This document shows, in pieces, positions 12,692-23,080 of a stretch of 64,000 nucleotides of DNA. The stretch spans positions 4,427-68,426 of the forward strand of contig NMRA01000951.1 of the NCBI GenBank assembly GCA_002633005.1. The letters are read 5' to 3'. Position 1 is the stretch's first letter. Each line of letters begins with the position of its first letter. This stretch comes from Phoronis australis (lineage: Eukaryota > Phoronida > Phoronidae). The notes under the pieces were generated by a model. It saw only the letters and a list, made by a program, of their open reading frames with translations, was not told where the DNA came from and did no database searches. Both the position numbers and the translations under genes were made by a program.

Positions 12692-14255
12692 ACAGCCTAT
12701 GATTCTGTGAATCAGCCTAAACTGGAACCATCTCAGAGAAGCATCTTCTGTGAATGAATAGATGTAAAAGAAAACATTGTACCACCATTCTGCAGTATCA
12801 GGGAGATTTAATTTTTTACTCCACTTCATTTGACACTTTGTTTTTCCACAATTCTGAGAGACAATAACGTGGTAAATTTTATCTACTCCTTTGACATCTC
12901 CCAAAATAACTTCAATGTATCGTGGACGATGCGGTAAAATTACTTGATGCTTTCCCCCTCTGAGATGACTCCAGGTAGCATATAATGAGCTTCGTAGACC
13001 GTAAAAATTTCTGTATAAACTCCTCATAATTAAGGAAGCAACCATCAGAATTAAGTAAATCGTGTACATGAGTTATGCCTTTTTGAAACCACCGTTTATA
13101 GAAAAAATGGTTTGTTATCTATCAGTATATTCGAATTAAACCATAGAGGCTGATAAATACCATCGTTTTTGGGAACTAAGAAACTGAACTCATGGATACA
13201 TTGAAAAACCTCTTTCCAAAATACATTAGAAGTTATATGGGACATCTTTGAAAAATAGAAATCCCCGAACATTAAGTAATTCTCTGAAACTCTTGATAAC
13301 AGACCATTTGCTAAAACTGCCCATGGACTTGTAGTACTTTGACAAAGTAGTCTACGAAACCAAGTTAGTTTAATGGCTTTCATAAAGGAGCTGACGTCAA
13401 TCATTCTAGCTCCGCCAACATTGTACTCTTGAGCCATAATTTTACGACATATTTTTTCCGTTTTACCGTTCCATATAAAACAGTAGAACATTTTGTTAAG
13501 CTGCTTCAGGAAGGCCTGTGAGGGGGTCGGGAGACTTGTAAAAAGATGAATAAGTTTTGGCATAATTATTGATTTCACAACTGTTATTTTTCCAAAAAGT
13601 GTCAAGTTTCTTTTTCCCCAGATGCCAATAGCCTTCTCTATTTCACCAAGCTTGCTGTTAAAATTAATTTTATATAAATCACTGGAGAATTTAATACCCA
13701 GTAAAGTGAATTCCGATGTTGCCCATTTCAGTTTTACGTCACAGCACATTTTTTGATAGCTACCCTTCATAGAACCTATCCAAATACAAATTGTTTTTTC
13801 CAGATTAGGCTTTAGACCAGAATACTTTGCAAAATGGTTTAAAATGTGAAGTGTTTTCCGCAGAGACTGCTCCGAGCCATCTAAAGATATAACTGTATCA
13901 TCTGCATACTGCATCAGTTTGTATTCCATCGATCCGACCTGGATGCCCTTAACGCTATTGTCTAGTCTAAAGAGCCAGCCCATAATCTCTGCACATAGAA
14001 TAAAAAGGTATGGCGATAACGGATCACCTTGCCTGCAACCACGCCCTCTGTCGAAAAAGTTAGATGTGACATCGTTTGTATAACACATTGCTTTGCCCCT
14101 CTGTTTAGTATATGGACCCATTTTTTCATTGAGTGACCAAAATTAAAGAAATTTAAGACTTTGTCAATAAAAGACCAAGATAAGGAGTCAAACGCCTTTT
14201 CAAAGTCCACCAGTACAAGTAAACCCGGTTTATTAAACTGCTATACTGCATCAAG
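12692..14255 (-). mobile_element. Dead L1/Tx1-type LINE, reverse transcriptase region
   Basis: Read on the minus strand, this is the middle to C-terminal part of a non-LTR retrotransposon ORF2. Visible in order: PGLLVLVDFEKAFDSLSW (RT block A, about 14225-14170), RQGDPLSPYLF (about 14035), YADDT (active-site block, about 13895), a thumb region with WGKRNLTLFGKITVVKS, then GITHVHDLLNSDG (about 13060) and LRWFQFRLIHRI just before the N at 12691. These blocks are typical of the L1/Tx1 group. There are frameshifts near 14110 and near 13085 plus further shifts between 13000 and 12800, and a stop near 14245. The 5' part (endonuclease) and the 3' tail are missing, so the copy cannot move itself. Confidence 0.88.
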
Positions 14256-15902
14256 TCATAAGTCTAAGTGCAGCCCTTTGTCATTGACGGTGGCGGGTGC
14301 AGATTCCAAATCGCAGAATTTCAAAATTACGTCTGATATACAAGAAAGTTGTTTAATTAAATACAACGACACAGATCTTGACACTTTCACTAAGTTGCAT
14401 AGAATATCCTACGTAGTTGCCGTGCCACGATAGCGTGGCGTCAGTCTTCGAAATTATAGAGGCGTGGTCCCACCAGCCAAATGTTAATGTGTAGCTTAGT
14501 GTAGTGGCCATCAGGGTCGTCCATCTCACTAACTGGTGGTTGATTAAGAGTTGTATGTTAAAAAGAAATTATTTATTATTCTTACTCTATCTGATAACAG
14601 GGGGTCGACGACAGAAAAAAAAAATTCATAGGGGTCCAAAGTAAAAAACGTTTGTCGACCACTGCTATAGACCATAACGAGGCTATACAGCTCTGATCTT
14701 TTCAGGCTCACGATTGGTCATAGAAATAACGCCGATTATGCCTAATTAACAAAAATGGCGCAATGAGCTCTTCCCAAAAAATTTCATGGCATATGCGCGC
14801 ACCAAGGGGGGGGGGGGGGGCNNNNNNNNNNNNNNNNNNNNNNNNNNNNNNNNNNNNNNNNNNNNNNNNNNNNNNNNNNNNNNNNNNNNNNNNNNNNNNN
14901 NNNNNNNNNNNNNNNNNNNNNNNNNNNNNNNNNNNNNNNNNNNNNNNNNNNNNNNNNNNNNNNNNNNNNNNNNNNNNNNNNNNNNNNNNNNNNNAAGGTC
15001 CACAACGTTAGGAATTCGAGCCCCCCATGTTGAAGGCTGGGTGCGCGCATGTTCATTGATTTAAAATTGTTCTATTAAAAATTCCTTTACCCGACTCTTT
15101 GACAGACAGATCTTTCTGTTCGTGAACATTCAATATTACTGATGAAACGTGTTGATCTGAACCTAACATAAAAGAAATGGTCATTAGTCGGCGGCGAGGA
15201 ATTTTCAGAATTTAAAGTTCGCGTCACGTCAGTGCATTCTGGTTCATTCTGGTAGTTTTAGCCGGTGTAGAAGATGGGGACGATCATAAGCTGACTCCGC
15301 AATGGAGGTAGGCAATGACCATCGCATCTGTTGGCCCGAACCAGAACTCCGGAGGACGCCTGACGCTGTTGACTATCAAGTGAAATTTAAATTTTAAACA
15401 ATGTGGGTTATGTTAGCGGACATTCCTCTGAGAAGTAAGTAATCCAGAAGGCAATGCGGTTAACATAAAAGTAAGTAATTATATTTATGGCAGTGGTACC
15501 AGTATACGTGTTTTTGTCGGTACCCAGTTCCAAACAGTTACTCAACTTCCCGTAAGAGAACGCTCTTGTCAATATGCTCCGACAACAAATACACGATATC
15601 CAAAACGAGACAACGACCTCCACCCTTTTCGCCATCTTGTTTCCTGTCTTGTTTCCTGGTTTTATGTTTGGGAAATGGTCAAACTTGCGCTGTGATTTGG
15701 ATTGATATATTTTAGATTTTGTCGTTAATTCTTTAGAAAAAACGATTTAAAATCTTTCTCTTATCAATACGCGTGAGTGGTCGTTCAATAAAAAGCTACG
15801 TTCTTCAGATTTTAACCCAGTCATAACTGACCATCTCATTCGGAATTTCTCAACATCTTTCCTCCCTCAGTTTGAACTGGAAAGAAAATTAAATTCTGAA
15901 GA
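14256..15902. other. Intergenic with assembly gap 14822-14994
   Basis: No supportable gene. A 173-bp N run follows a G homopolymer at 14806-14820. Sequences on either side of the gap are imperfect inverted copies (gcgcgcaccaagggggg on the left; ccccccatgttgaaggctgg then gtgcgcgc on the right), so a structured GC-rich element probably caused the gap. The last 250 bp should contain the PDCD10 promoter. Confidence 0.5.
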
Positions 15903-18900
15903 ATGACCATGGGCGACGAGACGCTATTTTCTGCCATGGCTCTTCCAGTTATTGTTGGGCCTATTCTTGAAAAGGTAGGTGTTTGTTTTAGTGTGTAATT
16001 ATGAGTGATCATTCATCAGCCTATCTTAGCTCAAACTCCGCTCGGTGCGGCAACGCCCGGTCCTGTATTTTGGAGAACTCAGAACCACTGGCGTCCTCAG
16101 CTTCTGGTCGTTCACAATACACTTTATAATACTACAAGGTATGACACTCCCGACTCGAAATTCCATGAGTGCTTCACTTCAGCCATCCATAGCAAACACA
16201 AAACTCAATAAATTTACACAAAACTAGAGAGTTCAACAAACCATGAGAAATTGTTCTTTCTCCCAATACCATTTACGGTTTCCTGATTCACCCAGTTCGC
16301 AAGAAATTCGCAGTCAAAGCACAAAAATATTTCCAAAAAGCCCGTCCGGAGCAACTCCTCTGTAAATCGAAGGTCAGGGACGATATGGAATTATCCAATG
16401 AGCTATGGATGAACGACAATTGCCGATTGTCACGATTTCGTAACTTTCCGTGACAAATCAGCAACTGCTGTTCATCTGTAAGTCATCGAATAATTCCGTA
16501 TCATCTTTAACCTTTGATTCACAGAGGAGTTGCTCCGGACGGGCTTTTTGGGAAGATTTTTGTGCTTTGACCGCGAATTTCTTGCGAACTGGGTGAAGCA
16601 GGACACCGTAAACGGTATTGGGAGAAAGAACAATTCCTCATGGTTTGTTGAACCTCTGTTTTGTGTAAAGTTATTGAGTTTTGTGTTTGCTATGGACGGC
16701 TGAAGTGAAGCACCCGTGGAATTTCTAGTCGGGAGTTTCATACCTTGTAGTATTATATAGTGTATTGTGGACGATCAGAAGCTGAGGATGCCTGTGCTCA
16801 GAACCAGTTACTCCTTTTAATAACGTTTGTTATTCAGTGGAAAAGCACTTGAAATTTTCCTTAAGAGGTTTTCCTCTTTTTTGGTTCAGATTTCCTCTTA
16901 TTTGATTTCCAGTGTCTTCTTTTTTCATCTTTTTTATCATTATTTTGACTTTATTCTTATAAAAATGTTAATTTCAGTTAAATTTTACTACACAAAAGAT
17001 ATTTCTATCACACAAGCCTGTTTATTTGTCGAACGATACATCATCTGGAAAATTTTCCTCTTTTTTGCCATTGGTCATTCCAAACCCTGGTGGAAGTAAG
17101 TGTTTACATTATGACTTCAAAATCGCACTCACTTGATAATGATATTTTATGAATCCTCTCTCATGTTTATGGATTGGATTCCAAAAATTCGTAAAAGCTG
17201 TAAAACATACAAGCCAGTGTGCCATTTCCAGTGTTCCATTTCCAGGTCACAAGTCAAATGTAAGGTGCTAGTGATTAAGTACTAGTATTTGCCATGTCCG
17301 AAGTATTCTATCCTTGTAGAAAATGTCTTCTTTCTGACTTACTATGTGCAGATTTCTTAAAATTAACTAAAAGTAGTAGATAATTTTGCCTTTTTCACAA
17401 CTCGTCACTTAAATGAAAAGTACAGCAATAGATAGTAGTGATGTGGTTGTCGTTGGGATGACCACACGATCATAACCACTGACTGCTGCTGTGACTCTCT
17501 GTCATTGTATTCACATGTTTCAGTTGGAATCACGTGACCTAGCTGCTGCTCAGACTTTGAAGGCAGCCTTCACCAAGGTAGAGACGCACTACCCAGGCTT
17601 CAGTTACGACTTTGTCAAGGGGGTGTTAAGGCGAGCTGAGGTGCAGGATAAAGTGAACATGTGTGAGACTCTACTGAGACTGGAAGGACAGAATGACACA
17701 GAAGGTACTAGTGAATGCACTACTGAATGTACTTCGTACACTAACCTAATGAATGAACTATTGCTCCAGGATAGGGAATGTACTTGTTCACTAGGGTAGT
17801 GAATGTACTAGTGCACTAGGCTAGTGAGTGTACTAGTGCTCCAGTCTAGTGAATGTACTAGTGCACTAGGCTAGTGAGTGTACTAGTGCTCCAGTCTAGT
17901 GAATGTACTAGTGCACTAGGCTACTAAATTTAGTAGTGCACCAGGCTAGTAGGCTACACACAAGCCTTTTAGGACTTTCGACTAATGCATTAGTCATAGA
18001 GAGGCAGTTTCATGAAAGTGTGTAAAACAGAAATTTGGTTTTACGTTGCGTAAGACAATATTTGTGTCATAAGTCACTTTCATGAAACAAACCCCTGAGG
18101 TTGTAGACTGAAACTTGTGGGCTGCAGCTCAGTGTAAAACTCTCCTAACATTGCAGCTAAGGTGGCACTCAATACTCTAACGACAAATTTTAGGTAGATC
18201 TGGTCATAGTAAAGCAAAGCCTCCCAGTTTATCAACTGCTTTATAACCTTTCATTTCCTTTTTTGTATAAACATCAGCGGGCTATGAAAAATGAATTTAG
18301 GTGCAATTTCTTCAGTAGTGTTTTTCATCAAGTGGGGGACACCGGCAGAAGCAATCTTTGCCTAATAATTACTTTTGAAGAAGAAAAATTGCCACAATTG
18401 GCGTTTTTCTTCTGTCAAAAACTTTAGTTTTGTGAATGGTCACAATGTATCTAACACTGTCTGAAGGTACTGTAGCTATGGTAACGCCTTTACTTCGTGC
18501 TACTGATCTTTTGCAAAAGAGGTAAAATAAAAATTCACCAATTGCGCCATGCTGTGTCCTGGTGAGGTTCACCTTGAATGCGCCTTTTAATGTTGTTTAG
18601 CTTTGATAATAAGACATTAGTTTTCAAATGGATTTTACATCTGTGACTTTTAGATGGCATGTCCAAAAAACTTTTGTTCCAATATGATTAGTAGAAAAAT
18701 ACTGTGACGCCGGTTAAGGTAAATTACACAAATGTTTAACATAAGAGCCTGTGAAAGCAAGATTCCTAGAAAATATTTTGACAACATTATGTCATGTGAC
18801 TTCAACAAAAAATCTCATCTTTATGATTTTAACATTTTGAACTGCACTGAACAAATACTGTGACCTGAGAGATTTGATTTGGAAAATTACTACCGTATAC

Positions 18901-21313
18901 ACACAAACATGATTCAACCAATGAAATATGTTTTGAAAAACATTTCACATATAATGCAAAATGGCTATTATTTGTTATTGTGCTGGTCGTGAAATTGTGT
19001 TTTATGTGTAGTTTTGTATATTCTTAGTATTTTCCTTTTCAAATTAGTGGTAAGTGGAGTACACATCACCGTCCTCCATTTTGAATTGGATAATTCAAGA
19101 TTCACTCACAAGACATTTTAAGGTTTACTCCTGGGTTTTACTCGTGCGGTTTACATATAGGCTGTGCATTTGCATTGTTCTAGATCTAGACTCAACTTGG
19201 CATCCTGTGCATGCGCTTAAATACACGCATTTATAAAGAATGTTTTACTCATTGAAGAGTATTGCACAAGCATGAGTTGAGAAGGTGGTCTGGTCGTCTT
19301 TGTTAGACCTCAGTGTAAATACATGCATTTATATATTATAGAATGTTTTACTCATTGAAGAGTATTGCGCAAGCATGAGTTGAGAAGGTGGTCTGGTCGT
19401 CTTTGTTAGACCTCAGTGTACATAATCTAGGTCAAAGGTATGTCGTGAGAAATGTTGTTGTTATTCCATTTCTTCAGATTGTCCCTGTTCATTTCAGGCT
19501 GCACATTTTCCGAGTTCAAGATCACACACCCTGAACCAGTATTCCGTGAGCTCAACAGGCAAGCTATCACTCTCAAAAAGATTCTCAGTAAAATTCCAGA
19601 GGAAATTTCAGAACGCAAGACTTTCCTAGAAACCATCAAGTAAGTTGCTTGTATGGGAAAGTTTAGATCTGGGTTCAAAATTGTTGTGTATCATTACGAC
19701 AGCCAACTACTGTGTTCACATAGATTAATTCTTATTTACACAACCAAGCAAAATGTTGTACCTTGACAGTTTTGGCTACTCACAGCAGCCATCTTCGGAA
19801 GCTATAGCTATTGGACACTAGGTGGCGTGGTGATGAGACTGTTCCAAATTTTAGATAACTTATACCCCCATGGTTCCTGTTCATGTAAATAAGAATTAAA
19901 ATCTGTGTGTACTCTACCAACGTTATGAAATTATTTAGTGACAACTACTGTGCTGTTGAAAAAAGGATATGTGTGAAGCGTTTATTTTGGGTTAATAGCC
20001 ACTTTCAACACCAAGTCAGTGCCAGTTTCCATGGACCTATGGGACTTATGTTTAATCTGGTCTGACGGTGTTATGCAGTTTAGATTTCAGGACATAATCA
20101 TGCCATAAAAGAACTGTTAGACAGTAACATTAACATGGTCCTTATGTTGTATTTCAGAGAGATCGCTAGTGCCATAAAAGAACTGTTAGATTATGTCAAC
20201 AAAGTACATAAAGGGCTTCAGTCACCAGAGGAGAGCAAGTTAGTCGACCAGCGAAAACGCGAGTTTGTCAAGTATTCAAAAAAGTTCAGCAATGTATTGA
20301 AGGAGTTTTTCAAAGATGGTCGGTAAGTAGGTACCACTGTCAACTAATTAGTCAACCTTGACGCAAAAAACTATTGAGTACCACCTTAGCACGATATAGA
20401 AATGCTCTCAGGACTCGACCCTTAGCTTGACGCCAACTCGCATTTGGCAACTTGGTGAAAATCCCAGGTTACCAAAGGAAATCTGAGGTCGCCAAAACTG
20501 ACATCGAAATGGGTGACTAAAAAAAGGTTGTGCGGGTCTCAGAAACTTAAGCATTCAATTTCTCCCCATAAAGAAATATGTGTCACTCAATCTCTAACTC
20601 AATTCCTCCTGCCAACGAAGATAGCACGCAGACAATCGCATACTCTGGAGGCGCGTTTCATCGGTCTTGCCCGATTTTTGCCGAACAATTCCAACTTCTG
20701 TTTGTTTTCTTCCTGTTGTAATTTAGGCGTGTGTTTGATGTGTGCTGACTGCTGAGGTGGTAAATGCACTGATTTCACAAAATAAACGGAACAGTTGTGA
20801 ACCAAAGGTATTAAATCTAGGAAAACTTATAGTTTAGAAGTGAACAGAAACTTTGAAACGAATTTCGGGGAATTAATGTCTGACTTTGATATTTGCAGTC
20901 GCAACTTAGTGGCGATCTTTCACAGGTCGCCAAACAATCGGAGGTTGCATTCGCGACCTGCAGGTCGCCAAATCGAGCACTGGCTCTTTAAGAGGACTGT
21001 TTAGGCCACTTTCATATTTGTATAAAAATTTATCAAGCATTTCAGTCACATGCTTCAGTGTTATCCTCCGAGCTAAACAATGCTCTGTTTTAAAGATTCA
21101 AAGTGTAAACCACGTTTCTGATACTGTGAACCCACTCATCATCAGTCATTTTGTGACTCTTGTTGGCGTGTAGTGAATTGTGTTAACCTGTTTTTCTGTT
21201 TCAGTGGTGAAAAGGTGTTTGCTAGCGCCACCTATCTCATTCATCAAACAAACCTGATCATGCGAGCGGTGAAGAACACCAGTTCATACAGTTCTAACAT
21301 TGCCATGAATTAA
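15903..21313 (+). CDS. PDCD10: Programmed cell death protein 10 (CCM3)
   Basis: PDCD10 is a small all-helical adaptor. It binds GCKIII kinases (STK24/25/26) through its N-terminal dimerisation domain, and CCM2, striatins and paxillin through its C-terminal FAT-homology domain, acting in STRIPAK and CCM complexes at Golgi and junctions. Coding exons: 15903-15974, 17524-17704, 19498-19639, 20158-20322, 21205-21313; all phases agree, giving 222 residues (human 212). Diagnostic segments: AAAQTLKAAF and YPGFSYDFVKGVL (dimerisation domain), EPVFRELN, LKKILSKIPEEI, IASAIKELLDYVN, KKEFVKYSKSF-like KREFVKYSKKF, and ATYLIHQTNLI near the end. Two in-frame starts occur (15903, 15909); the second has the better ACCATGG context. 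The C-terminus is slightly longer than human. Introns carry a foldback element, a transposon and a minisatellite. Confidence 0.95.
16076..16806. mobile_element. Foldback (long terminal inverted repeat) element in PDCD10 intron 1
   Basis: Left arm about 16076-16373 and right arm about 16511-16806 are inverted copies (for example cccgtccggagcaactcctc on the left and gaggagttgctccggacggg on the right, and tccatagcaaacacaaaact against agttttgtgtttgctatgga). The spacer is about 137 bp. The arms diverge by scattered substitutions. No coding capacity. A lone right-arm copy lies at 50922-51185. The element sits in an intron, so PDCD10 pre-mRNA would contain a hairpin of about 290 bp. Confidence 0.85.
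16842..17089. mobile_element. Short hAT-like element with GTGGA target duplication
   Basis: Element of 248 bp flanked by GTGGA at 16837-16841 and GTGGA at 17090-17094. The left end reads aaagcacttgaaattttcc and the right end ccattggtcattccaaaccctg, an imperfect inverted pair. The core is pyrimidine-rich (tttcctctttttt, ttttatcattattttgact), shared with 11814-12145. It lies in PDCD10 intron 1. Confidence 0.65.
17705..17955. repeat. 25-bp minisatellite starting at the PDCD10 exon 2 donor
   Basis: From 17797 a 25-bp unit containing tgtactagtg repeats about six times, alternating between a 'cactaggc' and a 'ctccagtc' ending. Degenerate units reach back to the donor itself, which reads G|GTACTAGTG at 17704/17705. 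Each unit therefore carries a copy of the genuine donor sequence. Confidence 0.8.
19223..19425. repeat. Tandem duplication, about 100-bp unit, in PDCD10 intron 2
   Basis: Two copies of a block beginning 'tacacgcatttat' or 'tacatgcatttat', running through 'gaatgttttactcattgaag' and ending 'ttagacctcagtgta'. The copies are nearly identical apart from a small insertion, so the event is recent. Confidence 0.8.
20409..20982. mobile_element. Non-autonomous hAT-like element, GCTCT target duplication
   Basis: Starts CAGGACTCGACCCTTAGC and ends TCGAGCACTG, an imperfect inverted pair of the same type as the element at 1965-3337. It is flanked by GCTCT at 20404-20408 and GCTCT at 20983-20987. Subterminal 'gcgacctgcaggtcgcc' motifs are shared with the other copies. 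No transposase. It lies in PDCD10 intron 4. Confidence 0.7.
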
Positions 21314-22317
21314 TATGGCATCGGTGTGATGCGCCCCTCTCACACGTGGTCTACTCTGTTCTCAGTGTTCAGGAGCCAATGTACTTAAAGCTGTAGTATG
21401 ATGCGACATAGAGCTGCAGTTGAGAGCAGGGGTGTGTAGAGAAAAATAAGATCTTGCAAGACCGTGCAAATTCAGGCGAGTGAGCTTGGTACCTTAACTT
21501 GTGTACACAGCAAAATGCCCACCACTGAAGTGATTGGTCTGCAAGACTGGAATGTTAAATTATGCAATTGTGACATCATTGGCAGAAATGATGGAAACAT
21601 GGCCTTGTGACTAGCTTTATACATAACCTCCATTTAACGAGGGGTGTCTTGAATATTTTGGCTGATGAGTCAAGATGAAATCTATTCTTGTTGAAAGTAG
21701 GCAGTTTTGAAGACAAAAATTACATGGAATAATCTAGTGGTTTAGTGTCATTTTCAGACTAAATTTGTCATGTTTCGGAAACTTATGAACTTTATTTAAG
21801 TGGGTTGTGACGTGATAAAGTGTTCAACTATGTCCAGTAATTTGTGTTCTCTATTTTATTTTGATATATCTTAACCAGTTCACTAGTGTAATGTAACACT
21901 AGCTAGCAAGGACATTGTTTGTAAGACTTTGAATGTCCAGTTTTCAAGCAATAACATTCAGACTGACGCACCGGGCATGCCATCAACTAGTCAAACTACG
22001 TTACAACACCTTGGTTGTTTGCTCACTTATGCTGTTGCTTTCCACTAGCCAACTGCTCTCCAAGTTGACCCATGAATTGTCAATGTAAACTTGGTTAATT
22101 AAAGGTGTTTAGAAAATAGCCGAAAGGTTTGTTGTGATGTGGTTCATCTGTACAAGAGTGAGGCATGAAGTTGTGCTACTGGAGAAATCTGCTGTTAGAA
22201 CGGGTAGTGGTGTATGGATCTCTGTAATATTAACTGGAAATGTGGACGTTAACAAAAGACGTGTATTAAACAAATGGTTATGAAAAATGATTGTTAATGT
22301 GTTGTTAATATATTTTG

Positions 22318-22323
22318 AATAAA
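22318..22323 (+). terminator. Candidate PDCD10 polyadenylation signal
   Basis: AATAAA about 1.0 kb after the PDCD10 stop, followed by a GT-rich stretch. It is the first canonical signal I noticed downstream. The preceding 21314-22317 has no coding signal and reads as 3' UTR. Confidence 0.45.
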
Positions 22324-23074
22324 ACAGTGATGCCAAGTTGATGTTTTAACATGTGTTAAACAGAAATTGATTAAACTCGCATAAGCTGAAGTTAACCAGA
22401 CTGATCAGTTTTATCAGAGTATGGTGAAAGGCCGAGCACGTGAACTTTAATAATTCCCACATCCAGGATTGAACTTTCCCCTTTAGTAGAGGTACAAAAA
22501 CCCATTGCATAAGTGACCTAGTTTTCGAAAGATGTATCCGTGAACACACTTCTAAGCTGACTTGGACAAGTGAAGAACGATTTATCACACCTGGATCAGC
22601 TTTTCATTCTATGTCTGCATTTAACTTGCTATGTAACATCAAGAAAAACGTGGAACACTAAAAGAAAAACATGGAACACTAACCTTAATGTATAATAACG
22701 ATAAAAAACAAGAATCCAACTGTGTGGCTATTACCACACAAGAACAGCATTGTGGGTAATACTAGAGAATCGCAAAGGGTGTGGGGGGGTATTCCTGTAA
22801 GTGACTATTTTACTGAAGAACTTAAGTCTTCACTTGTGTAGTTGTATTGCTGTCACTATGTACAAAACTCAGCCAGTGGTGACACCTGTTGGGTTAGGTC
22901 ATCGCAACAATGCACAGGTGCCACATGTCATCAACATTTTAAATTACATGTATGATATTCTCGCATGGTATAATTCAATCAAACCATTTATCACCAGTCT
23001 GGATACAGTAATCTTTCAGTTCAAGCGACCCTTCAATTTCATGGTTAATATAAAAGGAACAGATTATCGAATGT
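22324..23074. other. Spacer between convergent PDCD10 and AGFG1 3' ends
   Basis: About 750 bp between the two candidate polyadenylation signals. Short frames only; no recognisable element. Confidence 0.4.
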
Positions 23075-23080
23075 TTTATT
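23075..23080 (-). terminator. Candidate AGFG1 polyadenylation signal
   Basis: AATAAA on the minus strand (tttatt as printed), about 2.9 kb past the AGFG1 stop. If used, 23081-25983 is a long 3' UTR; it has no coding signal in either strand. Earlier, weaker signals could be used instead. Confidence 0.35.
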
